From Alphaproteobacteria bacterium (lineage in GTDB: Bacteria; Pseudomonadota; Alphaproteobacteria; UBA6615), in NCBI GenBank assembly GCA_028279245.1, contig JANQOE010000011.1, positions 1-64,000 on the forward strand: a DNA stretch of 64,000 nt. The letters run 5' to 3'. Below the pieces are notes generated by a model. That model ran no database searches and was not told the origin of the DNA. It saw nothing but the letters and a program-made list of their open reading frames with translations. Of the stretch, positions 8,013 to 17,504 are shown piece after piece (the first letter of the stretch is position 1; each line of letters opens with the position of its first letter). A program made the position numbers and the translations under genes.

Positions 8013-9713
8013 ATGACTCGAAAACAGTACCGATCGCGAATCACCACGGAAGGGCTGGACCGGACGCCGCATCGAGCCTTCATGCGCGGGATGGGGCTGG
8101 ACGATGCGGCGATTGCGCGGCCGTTCATCGGCATCGCATCGGCCGCCGGTGAGGTGACGCCCTGCAACCTTAGCTTGCCAGATCAGGCTGAAGCGGCGCG
8201 CGCCGGGGTCGAGGCGGCCAAGGGCACGCCGCGCCTATTCTCCACGATATCGGTCTCCGACGGCATCTCGATGAACCATGCCGGGATGCGCTTCTCGCTG
8301 GTGTCGCGCGAATTGATTGCGGACAGCGTCGAGACGGTCATGCGCGGGCACGCCTATGACGGACTGGTTTGCTTCGCCGGCTGTGACAAGACCTTGCCCG
8401 GTATGATGATGGGGTTGGTCCGTTGCGACGTGCCGGGCGTCTTTGTCTATGGCGGCAGCGCCTTGCCGGGTCGTTGGCGCGGACGTGATGTCACCGTGCT
8501 CGATGCTTATGAGGGCGTCGGCGCCGTCATGACTGGCGACATGAGCGAGGCAGACCTGGCGGAACTCGAGCGGGTCTGCTTGCCGACAATCGGTTCGTGT
8601 GCGGGGCAGTTCACCGCGAACACGATGGCCATGGCGGCCGAGGCCATGGGGCTGAGTTTACCCGGGACGGCCACGTTGCCGGCGCCCGATGCCGGGCGCG
8701 ACGGGCTGGCCCGGCGCGCTGGCGAGACCGTCATGCGGATCTTGGAAGCCGGTGGTCCGTTGCCGCGCGAGTTGGTCACGCGCGAGAGTCTGGAGAATGC
8801 CTGCGCCGCTGTTGCGGCGACCGGCGGGTCGACTAATGCGGCCTTGCACCTTCCGGCCATCGGCCACGAGGCCGGTATTGTGTTCACGCTGGACGATGTC
8901 GCTGAGGTGTTCCGCCGGACGCCACTCATTGGCGATTTGAAACCAGGCGGCCGGTTTCTCGCAAAAGACGTGCACGCGGTCGGTGGCGTTTCCGTCGTCT
9001 TGCGGGAGTTGATTGGTGGCGGGTTTGTGGATGGTGCTTGTCCAACTGTCACCGGGCGCTCGCTTGCCGAGGTCACGGCGGACGCCCCGCTGCCCGATGG
9101 CGCGGTCGTGAGGACGCTGGGTTCGGCGTTGTCGCCAACCGGCGGGGTGGTGGTCTTGAAGGGCAATCTGTGTCCCGACGGGGCGCTGCTGAAGGTGGCG
9201 GGTCTGCGGTCGGTGACATTCGACGGTCCGGCCCGGGTCTTTGAAAGTGAAGAAGAGTGCATGGCCGTGGTGCGGGAGCGGCAGTATCAGGCCGGTTCGG
9301 TGCTCGTGATCCGAAACGAGGGGCCGAAGGGTGGCCCCGGCATGCGGGAGATGCTTGGCATTACCGCGCTGATCTACGGCCAGGGCATGGGCGAGCAGGT
9401 TGCCTTGCTGACCGACGGCCGGTTCTCCGGCGCGACCCGCGGCATGTGTATCGGCTACGCCTCGCCGGAAGCGGCGGCGGGTGGGGCGATCGGTCTATTG
9501 CAGGATGGCGACCGCATTCTGATCGATGCAAATGCCGGTTCGATCCGCGTGGATTTGTCCGACGCGGAATTGGACGGACGCCGGCAAGCTGCCGGCGATG
9601 CCGCCCCACGGCGGCTTGGGGGAACCCTGGAGAAGTATGCTGCCGTCGTTGGGCCTGCCAATCGCGGGGCGATCACTCACTCGGGTGCCGTGGATTGGGA
9701 GATGGATGCGTAG
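8013..9713 (+). CDS. IlvD/Edd-family dehydratase
   Basis: A 566-residue Fe-S dehydratase of the dihydroxy-acid/aldonic-acid family. Cluster-ligand Cys residues sit in [21 protein letters not shown] and [16 protein letters not shown]. The C-terminal domain has the conserved [14 protein letters not shown] loop. The N-terminus ([18 protein letters not shown]) is closest to dihydroxy-acid dehydratases, so IlvD itself (branched-chain amino-acid synthesis) cannot be excluded. Its place among sugar-acid genes argues for dehydration of an aldonate such as arabinonate, fuconate or galactonate to the 2-keto-3-deoxy acid. Family certain; substrate uncertain. Confidence 0.88.
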   Translation: MTRKQYRSRITTEGLDRTPHRAFMRGMGLDDAAIARPFIGIASAAGEVTPCNLSLPDQAEAARAGVEAAKGTPRLFSTISVSDGISMNHAGMRFSLVSRELIADSVETVMRGHAYDGLVCFAGCDKTLPGMMMGLVRCDVPGVFVYGGSALPGRWRGRDVTVLDAYEGVGAVMTGDMSEADLAELERVCLPTIGSCAGQFTANTMAMAAEAMGLSLPGTATLPAPDAGRDGLARRAGETVMRILEAGGPLPRELVTRESLENACAAVAATGGSTNAALHLPAIGHEAGIVFTLDDVAEVFRRTPLIGDLKPGGRFLAKDVHAVGGVSVVLRELIGGGFVDGACPTVTGRSLAEVTADAPLPDGAVVRTLGSALSPTGGVVVLKGNLCPDGALLKVAGLRSVTFDGPARVFESEEECMAVVRERQYQAGSVLVIRNEGPKGGPGMREMLGITALIYGQGMGEQVALLTDGRFSGATRGMCIGYASPEAAAGGAIGLLQDGDRILIDANAGSIRVDLSDAELDGRRQAAGDAAPRRLGGTLEKYAAVVGPANRGAITHSGAVDWEMDA

Positions 9714-9870
9714 ATGCCCACTGTCTGCATATCATTTGTTCAGGTTGGCTCGGCTTTGCGCAGGTCCGGCGGTAATCTGAATGACAGGGTGACCGCTGGG
9801 CTCACTAGGAGTGTGTTCGGCACGCAGTTTGCGTGGTGCGTTGGTTGAAAACGAGAATGGAGTTAAGGGG

Positions 9871-10944
9871 ATGATGCGGAAGCTGTTGGGGGTCGGGCTA
9901 GCCGGCGCGTTGGCCATGGCCGCCAGTGCCGGGGCGGCAGACGATAAGATGAAGGTCGGGTTTGTCTATGTGGGCCCGATCGGCGACCACGGCTGGACCT
10001 ACCAGCATGACAAAGGCCGGCTGGCGCTAGAAGAGGCGCTGGGCGATCAGGTGGAGACCACCTACGTCGAGAACGTTGCCGAGGGCGCCGACGCCGAGCG
10101 GGTCATCACCCAGATGGCCGAGAGCGGCATGGACATGATCTTCACCACGTCGTTCGGCTATATGAACCCGACGGTCAAGGTCGCGAAGCAGTTTCCGGAT
10201 ATCTGGTTCGAGCATGCGACAGGCTACAAGCGCGGCGACAACGTCACGACTTACCTGTCGACGACTTATGAAGGCCGCTACATCTCCGGCTTTCTGGCCG
10301 GGCATGTGAGTGAAAGCGGGGTCGTCGGCTATATCGCCTCCTTCCCGATCCCCGAGGTTATTCGCGATATCAATGCGGTCATGTTGGGGATGCAGCGGGT
10401 TCGCCCGGACATGCAACTGAAGATCGTCTGGGTGAACACTTGGTTTGATCCGGCAACCGAGGCCGATGCGGCGAAGGTGTTGATCGATCAGGGCGCTGAC
10501 GTGATCATTCAGCACACCGATAGCCCGGCGGCGATGCAGATGGCCGAGGAGAAAGGCATCTGGGCGGTTGGTCAGGCGTCGGACATGAGCGCCTTCGGTC
10601 CGAATGCCCATCTCATTTCGGTCGTCAACGACTGGGGCCCCTACTACATCGATCAGGTCAAGGCGGCGATGTCGGGCGACTGGTCGGTCCGTGACTATTG
10701 GGGCGGCATGGCCGACGACGTGATCCAGGTGGTGAAATACAACGATAAGATCCCGGCGGAGGTCGTGGCCGAAGCCGAGAGCATCGTCGCGAGCATTAGG
10801 GACGGCAGCTTCCATCCGTTCACCGGCCCGATCAACAATCAGGCGGGCGAGTTGGTGTTGGAGGAAGGTCAGAGCTTCACCAATGAAGAGTTGGCCGCGA
10901 TGAACTATTACATCGAGGGCATCGACGCGCCGTTCCCGAACTAA
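9871..10944 (+). CDS. BMP-family ABC transporter substrate-binding protein
   Basis: A 357-residue periplasmic protein of the basic membrane protein (PnrA/Med-like) family, which binds nucleosides or related ligands. ATG 9871 (MMRKLLGVG) is chosen for the signal peptide ending near ASAGAADD and the upstream GGAG. Family motifs are KVGFVYVGPIGDHGWTYQHD, GYMNPTVKVAKQFPD, YLSTTYEGRYISGFLAG and GADVIIQHTDSPA. No BMP-type permease or ATPase gene is in the window, so it is an orphan here. It lies 157 bases after the dehydratase, in a gap where I see no other gene. Confidence 0.9.
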   Translation: MMRKLLGVGLAGALAMAASAGAADDKMKVGFVYVGPIGDHGWTYQHDKGRLALEEALGDQVETTYVENVAEGADAERVITQMAESGMDMIFTTSFGYMNPTVKVAKQFPDIWFEHATGYKRGDNVTTYLSTTYEGRYISGFLAGHVSESGVVGYIASFPIPEVIRDINAVMLGMQRVRPDMQLKIVWVNTWFDPATEADAAKVLIDQGADVIIQHTDSPAAMQMAEEKGIWAVGQASDMSAFGPNAHLISVVNDWGPYYIDQVKAAMSGDWSVRDYWGGMADDVIQVVKYNDKIPAEVVAEAESIVASIRDGSFHPFTGPINNQAGELVLEEGQSFTNEELAAMNYYIEGIDAPFPN

Positions 10945-10997
10945 GTTGCCAGGGCGCCGGTTTGAACGCCGACGCCCATCCATCCGGAGGTTTGCAA

Positions 10998-11951
10998 ATG
11001 GAAGGTTTGCCGTTGGTGGATATTGGCGCCTTGGCGGCGGCCGACCCGGCGGAATGGGCTGGGGTGGCGCAAGAGATCGATCTTGCGCTGCGCCAATGGG
11101 GCTTCCTCTACATCGTCAACCACGGTGTTTCGGAAGCGCAGATGGCCGAGGCATTCGGACTGGCGAAAGCGTTGTTCGCGCTGCCGCTGGAACGGAAGCA
11201 GGCGATCGATATCCGTGCGTCGCGCTGGCACCATGGTTGGGGCGGTATCGGTGTCGAGCAGCTTGAAGATGGGATGCCGGGCGACCTTAAAGAAAGCTTC
11301 GATATGGGGCGGCATCTGGGGCTCGACCATCCGCTCACCCAACGCGGGCTGATGGTGTATGGCCCCAACCAGTATCCGGATATCCCGGGTTGGCGCGAGG
11401 CGGTGGATGCCCATTACGAGGTTATGCTGAACCTCGGCTTGCGGATGCTGGGTGCTGTTGCCGTGGCGCTGGATCTGCCGCCCGATTTCTTCTCCAGCCG
11501 TTTCAAGAACACGGTCTCCGTGCTGCGGTTCTTACACTATCCGCCGGCCGACGAGCGCTCGTCCGAAGACCAGCTTGGGGCGGGGGCGCATAGCGACTAT
11601 GGCTGCATGACCCTGCTGGCCCAGGATGCGATCGGCGGTCTGCAGGTGCTGTCGCCATCGGATGAGTGGATCTCAGCGACGCCAGTCCCAGGGTCCTTCG
11701 TGGTCAACATCGGCGACATGATGGCCTTGTGGACGAATGACCGGTACCGGGCGACAAAGCACAGAGTCCTGAATGCCGAGACATCGGACCGTTACTCGAT
11801 CCCGTTCTTCGTCGAGCCGGATTACGACACGCCGGTGGAGGCCATTCCCTCCTGCGTGCCGGCGGGAGAAGCACCGCGCTACCAGCCGGTGATGAGCGGG
11901 GAGTATTTGATGTCGCGATTTGCCGCGACCTACGCGCACGTGAACGCCTAG
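10998..11951 (+). CDS. Isopenicillin-N-synthase-like 2OG-Fe(II) oxygenase
   Basis: A 317-residue enzyme starting at ATG 10998, 10 bases after CCGGAGG; an in-frame TTG at 10962 is less likely. The N-terminal DIOX_N region (LPLVDIGALAAADP...GFLYIVNHGVSE) is followed by the double-stranded beta-helix with iron ligands HSD (AGAHSDYG) and a distal His in YRATKHRVLN. SDRYSIPFF supplies the 2-oxoglutarate-binding Arg and Ser. Such bacterial enzymes hydroxylate or oxidise small molecules; the substrate is unknown. Its position between two solute-binding protein genes suggests action on an imported compound. Confidence 0.88.
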   Translation: MEGLPLVDIGALAAADPAEWAGVAQEIDLALRQWGFLYIVNHGVSEAQMAEAFGLAKALFALPLERKQAIDIRASRWHHGWGGIGVEQLEDGMPGDLKESFDMGRHLGLDHPLTQRGLMVYGPNQYPDIPGWREAVDAHYEVMLNLGLRMLGAVAVALDLPPDFFSSRFKNTVSVLRFLHYPPADERSSEDQLGAGAHSDYGCMTLLAQDAIGGLQVLSPSDEWISATPVPGSFVVNIGDMMALWTNDRYRATKHRVLNAETSDRYSIPFFVEPDYDTPVEAIPSCVPAGEAPRYQPVMSGEYLMSRFAATYAHVNA

Positions 11952-12037
11952 CCGCTGCCGTATCGCCAACACCTGTACGGTCGCTCGGGTTTGTGACATC
12001 CTCGAGCCAAGAAACCGTGTCAGGGAGTTGACGAATA

Positions 12038-13090
12038 ATGAAGTACTTCAAAGGGTTGACCATCGCTTCGGTGGTGGCGCTGGGGCTTGCCGCCGTACAG
12101 CCGGCGGAGGCGCAGACCCGAACAATTCGCGTGGGCAACTGGGTGCCCATGCATCACCTGATCGTGCGTGGGATCCTCGAGCCTTGGGCCCGGGCGATCG
12201 AGGCGGAGAGCGGCGGGTCGCTGCAGTTCGAGATTATGTCGTCGGCGCTCGGCCGGCCGCCGACCTACTTCGACCTGGTGCTGGATGGCACGATCGATGC
12301 CGGTTGGGGCGTTTCCGGTCATAACCCTGGCCGGTTCACGATGACGCAGGTGATGGATCTGCCGTTTAATTCGCCCGACCCGTGGGCCGGCTCGGCGGCC
12401 GCATGGCTGACCTATGACAGGTATGGCGCGGCTTACAATGAGCATGAGGGTGCCAAGGTCGTCGGCCTTTGGGTGCATTCCGAGCCTTACATGAACTTCC
12501 GTGAGGGCCCGATTTCGACTCTCGATGAACTCTCCGGCAAGAAGATCAGGGTTGGCGGCAATGTCACCGGGCGGATCGTCGAGGAGTTGGGCGGCACGCC
12601 GGTCCAACTGCCGCCGACCGAGGCGCAGCAGGCGATGTCACGCGGTGTGGCGGACGGTATTACCTTCCCGCTGGAGTCCATCGAGTTCTTCAAGATCACG
12701 CCGGTGATCAAGGGTTCGACGAAGATCCCAGGTGGCAACCTCTACACAGATACCTTCTGGCTCGCCTTCAACCAGGATGTCTGGGACAGCCTGACTGACG
12801 AGCAGCGTGCCGCTATCGAGAAACACTCCGGCATGGGTGTGGCGATGCTGGCCGGGTGGGCCTGGACGAACGGGGACAATGTCGGCCGGGCGGCGATGGA
12901 AGCGAACGGCGTTGAGTTCACGGCGTTCGCTGACGAAGAAGTGGATCGTATCCGCGACATTCTTGCACCGCTTGAGGAAGAGTGGGTGGCCGAGGCCAAT
13001 GGCCGTGGCTTGCCTGGCGATGAGATCCTGACCTACGCCAGGGCGATGGCGGAGCAGTACAAAAGAGAAAAGAAGGTCAATATCCCTTGA
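12038..13090 (+). CDS. dctP: TRAP transporter solute-binding protein DctP
   Basis: A 350-residue periplasmic binding protein. The signal peptide MKYFKGLTIASVVALGLAA ends near AEAQT. Family features include WVPMHHLIVRGILEPWA near the N-terminus, and KIRVGGNVTGRIVEELGGTPVQLP followed by EAQQAMSRGVADGI, the DctP-family region carrying the carboxylate-binding Arg. It captures a carboxylated substrate for the membrane pair encoded next. A perfect hairpin with a T-run follows 20 bases after its stop. By context the ligand is probably a sugar acid or other organic acid. Confidence 0.92.
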   Translation: MKYFKGLTIASVVALGLAAVQPAEAQTRTIRVGNWVPMHHLIVRGILEPWARAIEAESGGSLQFEIMSSALGRPPTYFDLVLDGTIDAGWGVSGHNPGRFTMTQVMDLPFNSPDPWAGSAAAWLTYDRYGAAYNEHEGAKVVGLWVHSEPYMNFREGPISTLDELSGKKIRVGGNVTGRIVEELGGTPVQLPPTEAQQAMSRGVADGITFPLESIEFFKITPVIKGSTKIPGGNLYTDTFWLAFNQDVWDSLTDEQRAAIEKHSGMGVAMLAGWAWTNGDNVGRAAMEANGVEFTAFADEEVDRIRDILAPLEEEWVAEANGRGLPGDEILTYARAMAEQYKREKKVNIP

Positions 13091-13602
13091 CCGAACCGTC
13101 GACCGAAAACGAAACCGCCGCGTCACCGCGGCGGTTTCCGTTTTTGGATCGGCTAGTCGGACTACTGGGATCGCTCGCCGGCTTGTTCGTGGCGGCGATG
13201 ATGTTCCTTACCTTTTTTGATGTCACTGGACGGAAGTTCTTCAACAGCCCGATCTTCGGTTCGTTCGAACTGACCGAGCTGTTGATGGGGCTCGTCATCT
13301 TCGCGGGTCTGCCGCTGGCGACGTTGCGCAAGGAGAACATTGCCGTCACGTTGCTGACCGATGTGCTGACGGCACCGCAGCGCCGTATCCAAAGCCTGCT
13401 CATGCACCTGTTGGGTGCGGTCGTCACCGCAGTTATGGCATGGCGGATGGGGGCGTTTGGCGCACGTCTGGCTCGTGCGGGTGAGACGACTCTGGAACTG
13501 CAGATCAGCAAGGGGCTGATTGCCCAGAGCATGGCCGGGCTGCTCGCCGTGACGTCCCTGGTGTTTCTGCTGCTGTTTTTGCGTGAGTTGAGGCGCAGCT
13601 GA
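13087..13602 (+). CDS. dctQ: TRAP transporter small permease DctQ
   Basis: A 171-residue four-helix membrane protein. The assigned start is TTG 13087, overlapping the dctP stop in TTGA. Hydrophobic segments run about 19-41, 54-75, 95-115 and 145-165, and FFDVTGRKFFNSPIFGSFELTELLMG is typical of DctQ. The first about 20 residues (MTEPSTENETAASPRRFPF) are encoded by a sequence that also forms an intrinsic-terminator hairpin; a TTG near 13144 is a possible alternative start that would leave the hairpin untranslated. It pairs with the downstream DctM. Confidence 0.9.
   Translation: MTEPSTENETAASPRRFPFLDRLVGLLGSLAGLFVAAMMFLTFFDVTGRKFFNSPIFGSFELTELLMGLVIFAGLPLATLRKENIAVTLLTDVLTAPQRRIQSLLMHLLGAVVTAVMAWRMGAFGARLARAGETTLELQISKGLIAQSMAGLLAVTSLVFLLLFLRELRRS
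13111..13145 (+). terminator. Intrinsic-terminator-like hairpin at dctP-dctQ junction
   Basis: GAAACCGCCGCG (13111-13122) and CGCGGCGGTTTC (13127-13138) are perfectly complementary over 12 bp with a TCAC loop and are followed by CGTTTTT. It lies 20 bases after the dctP stop, inside the start of the dctQ reading frame. It probably stops part of the transcription so that the binding protein exceeds the permeases; translation of dctQ could modulate it. Confidence 0.75.
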
Positions 13603-13603
13603 T

Positions 13604-14905
13604 ATGGGTGCCTGGGAGCTTTCGCTGATTGGGTTTGGGGCGCTGTTGGTGCTGATGGCGCTCGGCATGCCCATTGCCTTCGCGATGTTGATCGCCGGCA
13701 CTGCGGGCACCTTCGCAATTGTCGGTCTCAAGCCGGCGCTCGGCATGCTCGGGCAGCTGCCAGTCTCGACGACCACCCAGTTCGAGCTTTCGGTGGTGCC
13801 GATGTTCGTGCTGATGGGCGTGTTCGTCGGCCGGGCGCGGATGTCGGAAGATCTCTACGCGGCCTGTTACGCGTTCCTCGGACACCGGCGTGGTGGCCTG
13901 GCGATGGCCACGGTGATGGCCTGTGGCGGGTTTTCCGCAGTGTCCGGGTCCTCTTTGGCAACTGCGGCGACGATGGGCAAAGTGGCGATGCCATCGATGC
14001 GGCAATATGGCTATGCGGATAGCTTGGCCAGCGGGTCGATTGCCGCCGGCGGCACGCTTGGCATCCTGATCCCGCCGTCGGTCATTCTGGTGCTGTACGG
14101 CATCATGACGAGCACCGACATCGGTCTGTTGTTCATCGCGGGCGTGCTGCCCGGGATCATCGCCATCGTCTTCTACATCGCCGCTGTGGGGATTGTCAGC
14201 TGGTTGAACCCGGAGGCTGGTCCGCCGGCCGAACGTTCGGATATGGCGACGCGGGTGCGTACACTGTCGCGCATCCTGGCGATCATGATCCTGTTTCTGG
14301 TGGTCATCGGCGGGATCTACCTGGGTGTCTTCACCCCGACGGAGGCCGGTGGAGTCGGTGCGTTCGGGGCGTTTTTGTTCGCCCTGTGGCGGCGGGCGTT
14401 GACGTGGGAGACCTTCCTAGAGAGCGTTACCGAAGCGGCGCGGACGACGGCGGTGCTGTTCATTGTGTTGGTGGGCGCCCTCATCTTCCGCAACTTCATT
14501 AATCTGGCCGGCCTGCCGAATGAACTGCAGGATGTTATCTTGCAGGTCGGTGTATCGCCCATTGGCGCGATCGTCGTGATGCTGCTGATCTATCTGATCT
14601 TGGGCTGTTTTCTTGAGTCCTTGTCGATGGTGTTGCTGACCGTTCCGATCTTCTTTCCGATCATTGTGAGTCTTGGTTTCGATCCAATTTGGTTCGGCAT
14701 CATCGTCGTCATGGTGACGGAACTGAGTTTGATTACGCCACCGGTTGGTTTGAACCTGTTCATTATCAAAGGAACGGTCGGCAACATCTCGTTACAAACC
14801 ATCTACAAAGGGATTGTGCCGTTTGTGGCAGCGGATATTGTCCGGCTTGCCGTGTTGGTGGCGTTTCCCGGGCTGGTGCTGTTGCTGCCGGCCCTGGCCC
14901 GTTAG
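13604..14905 (+). CDS. dctM: TRAP transporter large permease DctM
   Basis: A 433-residue polytopic inner-membrane protein. About 12 hydrophobic segments are visible. DctM hallmarks include ALGMPIAFAMLIAGTAG, MACGGFSAVSGSSLATAATMGKVAMP, ASGSIAAGGTLGILIPPSV and TELSLITPPVGLNLFIIKG. It is the cation-coupled transport subunit, working with DctQ and DctP. It starts two bases after the dctQ stop. Its stop lies only six bases from the end of the convergent reductase gene. Confidence 0.93.
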   Translation: MGAWELSLIGFGALLVLMALGMPIAFAMLIAGTAGTFAIVGLKPALGMLGQLPVSTTTQFELSVVPMFVLMGVFVGRARMSEDLYAACYAFLGHRRGGLAMATVMACGGFSAVSGSSLATAATMGKVAMPSMRQYGYADSLASGSIAAGGTLGILIPPSVILVLYGIMTSTDIGLLFIAGVLPGIIAIVFYIAAVGIVSWLNPEAGPPAERSDMATRVRTLSRILAIMILFLVVIGGIYLGVFTPTEAGGVGAFGAFLFALWRRALTWETFLESVTEAARTTAVLFIVLVGALIFRNFINLAGLPNELQDVILQVGVSPIGAIVVMLLIYLILGCFLESLSMVLLTVPIFFPIIVSLGFDPIWFGIIVVMVTELSLITPPVGLNLFIIKGTVGNISLQTIYKGIVPFVAADIVRLAVLVAFPGLVLLLPALAR

Positions 14906-14911
14906 GGCGGG

Positions 14912-15769
14912 CTACTTGTCCAAGCCTTCGATGACTGCGCTGTTGTCGGCAGTTCCGAAACCTCGCTTGACGGCTCGGTCGAGGATGGTGCGATGGACGT
15001 CGGAGAGGGGCGTTGGAGCGTTCAACGCCATTGCCTGCTGCAGGATCAAGTCGACGTCCTTTAGGTGCTGGGAGAGCATTGCCTGGGGGTCGTAGTCGCG
15101 GGTGGCAATCTTTTGGCCCTTGGACTTCATGACAGTGGTTGCGGCCGGGGTTTGTTCAAGGATCTGCAGTGCGTCGAGCGGTTGGAATCCCATGACTTCG
15201 GCCAGACGCAGGCCTTCGGCCAGGGTCGCGCGGTTCAAGCCGAGTATCAGATTGTGGACCAGTTTGAACTTGGCGCCGTTACCGACCGCACCGAGATAGA
15301 AGGGTTTCTTGGTCAAGATCCTGACGATGTCGTCCAACTCGGCGATCTGACCCTCGGCGGCGCCGAGGAACATGGCTGCTTCGCCATCCCCTAGCTGGGC
15401 GCTGGACCCCGCAACGGTTGCGTCGACGTACGTGACATTGGATCTACGCAGTAATGCGGCCGTCGAAACGGCGTCGTCCGGGGATCCGGTCGTGGTGTCG
15501 ATGATGAGTCGGGTTGTTCGTAGCGTTGCCGAGACGCTGTCTAGGGCCGCTCTCACGATGCTGCTGTTCGGGAGCGAGAAGATGATGGTGTCGGCTGCGG
15601 CGAAGACCCCGTTCGGGTCTGGCGCGGTGGTGGTGTTCGGCGGAAGGTGGCGGTAGCGCGTCGCGTCCTTGTCATAGACGGTCAGTCGCCGTCCCGCCGC
15701 GGCCAGGCGACCCGCGATGGCCGCGCCCAGTAGTCCGGCGCCAATCAGTCCGTTGGTGGGCGTCGACAC
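14912..15769 (-). CDS. 3-hydroxyisobutyrate dehydrogenase-family reductase
   Basis: A 285-residue beta-hydroxyacid dehydrogenase. The N-terminal Rossmann motif is GLIGAGLLGAAIAGRL. The substrate-binding region DATVAGSSAQLGDGEA and the catalytic Lys region GNGAKFKLVHNLILG (family consensus G-x-G-x-x-x-K-x-x-x-N) follow. Family members interconvert tartronate semialdehyde and glycerate (GarR/GlxR) or act on 3-hydroxyisobutyrate or other short hydroxyacids. With a glycerate kinase in the same block, tartronate-semialdehyde reductase is attractive but unproven. It lies 3 bases downstream of the MhpD-like gene on the same strand. Confidence 0.83.
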   Translation of the reverse strand: MSTPTNGLIGAGLLGAAIAGRLAAAGRRLTVYDKDATRYRHLPPNTTTAPDPNGVFAAADTIIFSLPNSSIVRAALDSVSATLRTTRLIIDTTTGSPDDAVSTAALLRRSNVTYVDATVAGSSAQLGDGEAAMFLGAAEGQIAELDDIVRILTKKPFYLGAVGNGAKFKLVHNLILGLNRATLAEGLRLAEVMGFQPLDALQILEQTPAATTVMKSKGQKIATRDYDPQAMLSQHLKDVDLILQQAMALNAPTPLSDVHRTILDRAVKRGFGTADNSAVIEGLDK

Positions 15770-15772
15770 CAG

Positions 15773-16549
15773 TTATGCGAAGAAAACGCTGGCCGTGCCG
15801 AGTTGGTCGATCCCAACCTCGACTTGGTCGCCGCCTTGCACCCAGTGAGTCTGGACGATGCTGCCCAGCAATACAACGCTGTCCGCCGGCAGACCTTGGC
15901 CCGTGTTGCTGCGTTGGTTGGCCAGCCAAGCCAGCGCTTCCAGCGGATGCCCCAGGATGTCGGAGCCGCGGCCGGTGCCGACTTCGTGTCCGTTGATCTG
16001 CATCCAACCGGTCAGGTTCTCAAGGCCGGTCGCATCCCATTTGGTGACAGGCTGGCCCAGCACAGCGCCGGCATTGAAGAAGTCGTCCGCGATGAGAGCG
16101 GGTGCCGACATGGCGCGCCAATCCTCATACCGGTCGTCGACCAACTCGATGGCCGTGTAGAGCGCCGAAATCGCATGGCCGACGGTTGCGCGGTCGTAAG
16201 GGGTGTCTCTGGCGGGCAGTGGCTGACCGAGCTGTGCCGCGATCTCGCACTCCACGCCCGGCCGCAGAAAGTGGCTCATTTGCAGGGTAGCGTGGGAGCG
16301 GTGGATGTCAGCTTCGAGAATGCCGCCGGCGCAGGGCTGGCGAATCCCGATGTAGTCTTGCATCACCGGGGTGGTGCAGCCGATCTTGTAGCCGCCTAGG
16401 GCCGCCGTCTGCGCGTGCAAATGGGTCTGGATGGTATAGGCCTCGGCTTCGTCGGCGGGGGCGCAGTCGGCCGGGAGGTCGCCGATGGGCTTCCTTTCAC
16501 GACGCCGCTCGAGAATATAGGCTGCGGCTCTTTCGGCCTTTTCCAACAT
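15773..16549 (-). CDS. 2-keto-4-pentenoate hydratase (MhpD)/FAH-family protein
   Basis: A 258-residue protein starting at ATG 16549 (MLEKAERAAAYIL); upstream extension would be antisense to the kinase gene. MhpD-family features are GYKIGCTTPVMQDYIGI, a metal-binding Glu pattern in LRPGVECEIAAQLG, and AIELVDDRYEDW. GSIVQTHWVQGGDQVEVGIDQLG at the C-terminus is the canonical FAH-fold end. Relatives hydrate 2-keto-4-pentenoate, decarboxylate oxalocrotonate, or dehydrate sugar-derived 2-keto-3-deoxy acids. It is divergent from dgoK with about 43 bases between starts, so the two promoters must overlap coding sequence. Confidence 0.83.
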   Translation of the reverse strand: MLEKAERAAAYILERRRERKPIGDLPADCAPADEAEAYTIQTHLHAQTAALGGYKIGCTTPVMQDYIGIRQPCAGGILEADIHRSHATLQMSHFLRPGVECEIAAQLGQPLPARDTPYDRATVGHAISALYTAIELVDDRYEDWRAMSAPALIADDFFNAGAVLGQPVTKWDATGLENLTGWMQINGHEVGTGRGSDILGHPLEALAWLANQRSNTGQGLPADSVVLLGSIVQTHWVQGGDQVEVGIDQLGTASVFFA

Positions 16550-16592
16550 GGATAGTCGTCTCGGGTCGGGCGGATTCTTGCGGGAGATCATC

Positions 16593-17504
16593 GTGGCATC
16601 AGAGCTGATCGCTGTCGATTGGGGAACGACCAACTTTCGGGCCTTCCGGTTCGAGGCCGGGCGCGTCGCTGAGCGGCGGGAGGCGCCCAGGGGGATTATG
16701 CAGGTCCCAGGCGGTGACTTTGAGGGAACGTTCCTGGAGCAGCTCGGCGACTGGCTGCATGCGGCGCCGGATGCCCCCGTCATCTTCTCCGGTATGATCG
16801 GAAGCCGTCAGGGCTGGTCGGAAGCTCCCTATGTGTCCTGTCCGGCCGATCTGAGTGCTCTGGCCAAGCTCCATCGGTTCGAGACTCGGTCTGGGCGAAC
16901 CGTACACATCGTGGCCGGATTGAGCGCGGTTGGTCCGACCGGGGTGCATGATGTGGTGCGGGGGGAGGAGACGCAGGTTGTGGGCTTCGCGGACTCGGCG
17001 GTTGTTGAGCCTCGGCTCTTCTGTCTGCCCGGCACACATGCCAAGTGGGTCACGGTCAGCGGGGAGACGATCCAGGGTTTTGCGACGGCGATGACGGGCG
17101 AGGTGTTTGGCGTGCTGTCGCAGCACAGCATCCTGGGACGGCTGATGGAAGGCGACCAGGACGACGAGGATGCTTTCGGGCGCGGCCTGGAGCGTTCCGG
17201 GGAGGCGGGCGGATTGCTGCATCATCTGTTCGGGGTCCGCGCCGAAGGATTGTTTGGGGCGGTTCCCGTCACGGGGCTCAGATCCTATCTCTCCGGCATT
17301 CTGATCGGGCATGAGGTGCGCGCGATGTTGAATCAGGCGCCCGAGGGGCCGGTCACGATCGTCGGCGCAGGAGCTGTTTCCGGCTTGTACGCCCGGGCAT
17401 TGGCGGCCGCCGGGAAGACGGCCGAGACAGTGGACGGGGAGGCGGCGGCTGTGCGAGGTTTGTGTACCTTGGCCGTTCGGGCCGGGCTAATCCAAGGAAC
17501 ATGA
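16593..17504 (+). CDS. dgoK: 2-dehydro-3-deoxygalactonokinase
   Basis: A 303-residue kinase of the DgoK family (ASKHA-type fold). GTG 16593 is chosen because CGGGAGA precedes it and the family's phosphate-binding loop IAVDWGTTNFRAF then falls at residues 5-17. Other DgoK signatures are FSGMIGSRQGWSEAPYV, CLPGTHAKWV and ATAMTGEVF. It phosphorylates 2-keto-3-deoxygalactonate in the De Ley-Doudoroff pathway. It ends in a TGATG junction with the aldolase gene, so the two are translationally coupled. Confidence 0.9.
   Translation: MASELIAVDWGTTNFRAFRFEAGRVAERREAPRGIMQVPGGDFEGTFLEQLGDWLHAAPDAPVIFSGMIGSRQGWSEAPYVSCPADLSALAKLHRFETRSGRTVHIVAGLSAVGPTGVHDVVRGEETQVVGFADSAVVEPRLFCLPGTHAKWVTVSGETIQGFATAMTGEVFGVLSQHSILGRLMEGDQDDEDAFGRGLERSGEAGGLLHHLFGVRAEGLFGAVPVTGLRSYLSGILIGHEVRAMLNQAPEGPVTIVGAGAVSGLYARALAAAGKTAETVDGEAAAVRGLCTLAVRAGLIQGT

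Noticed and set aside
10027-10983. Minus-strand open frame of 318 codons
   Set aside because: Antisense to the BMP-family gene, rich in Arg, His and Asp, no domain.
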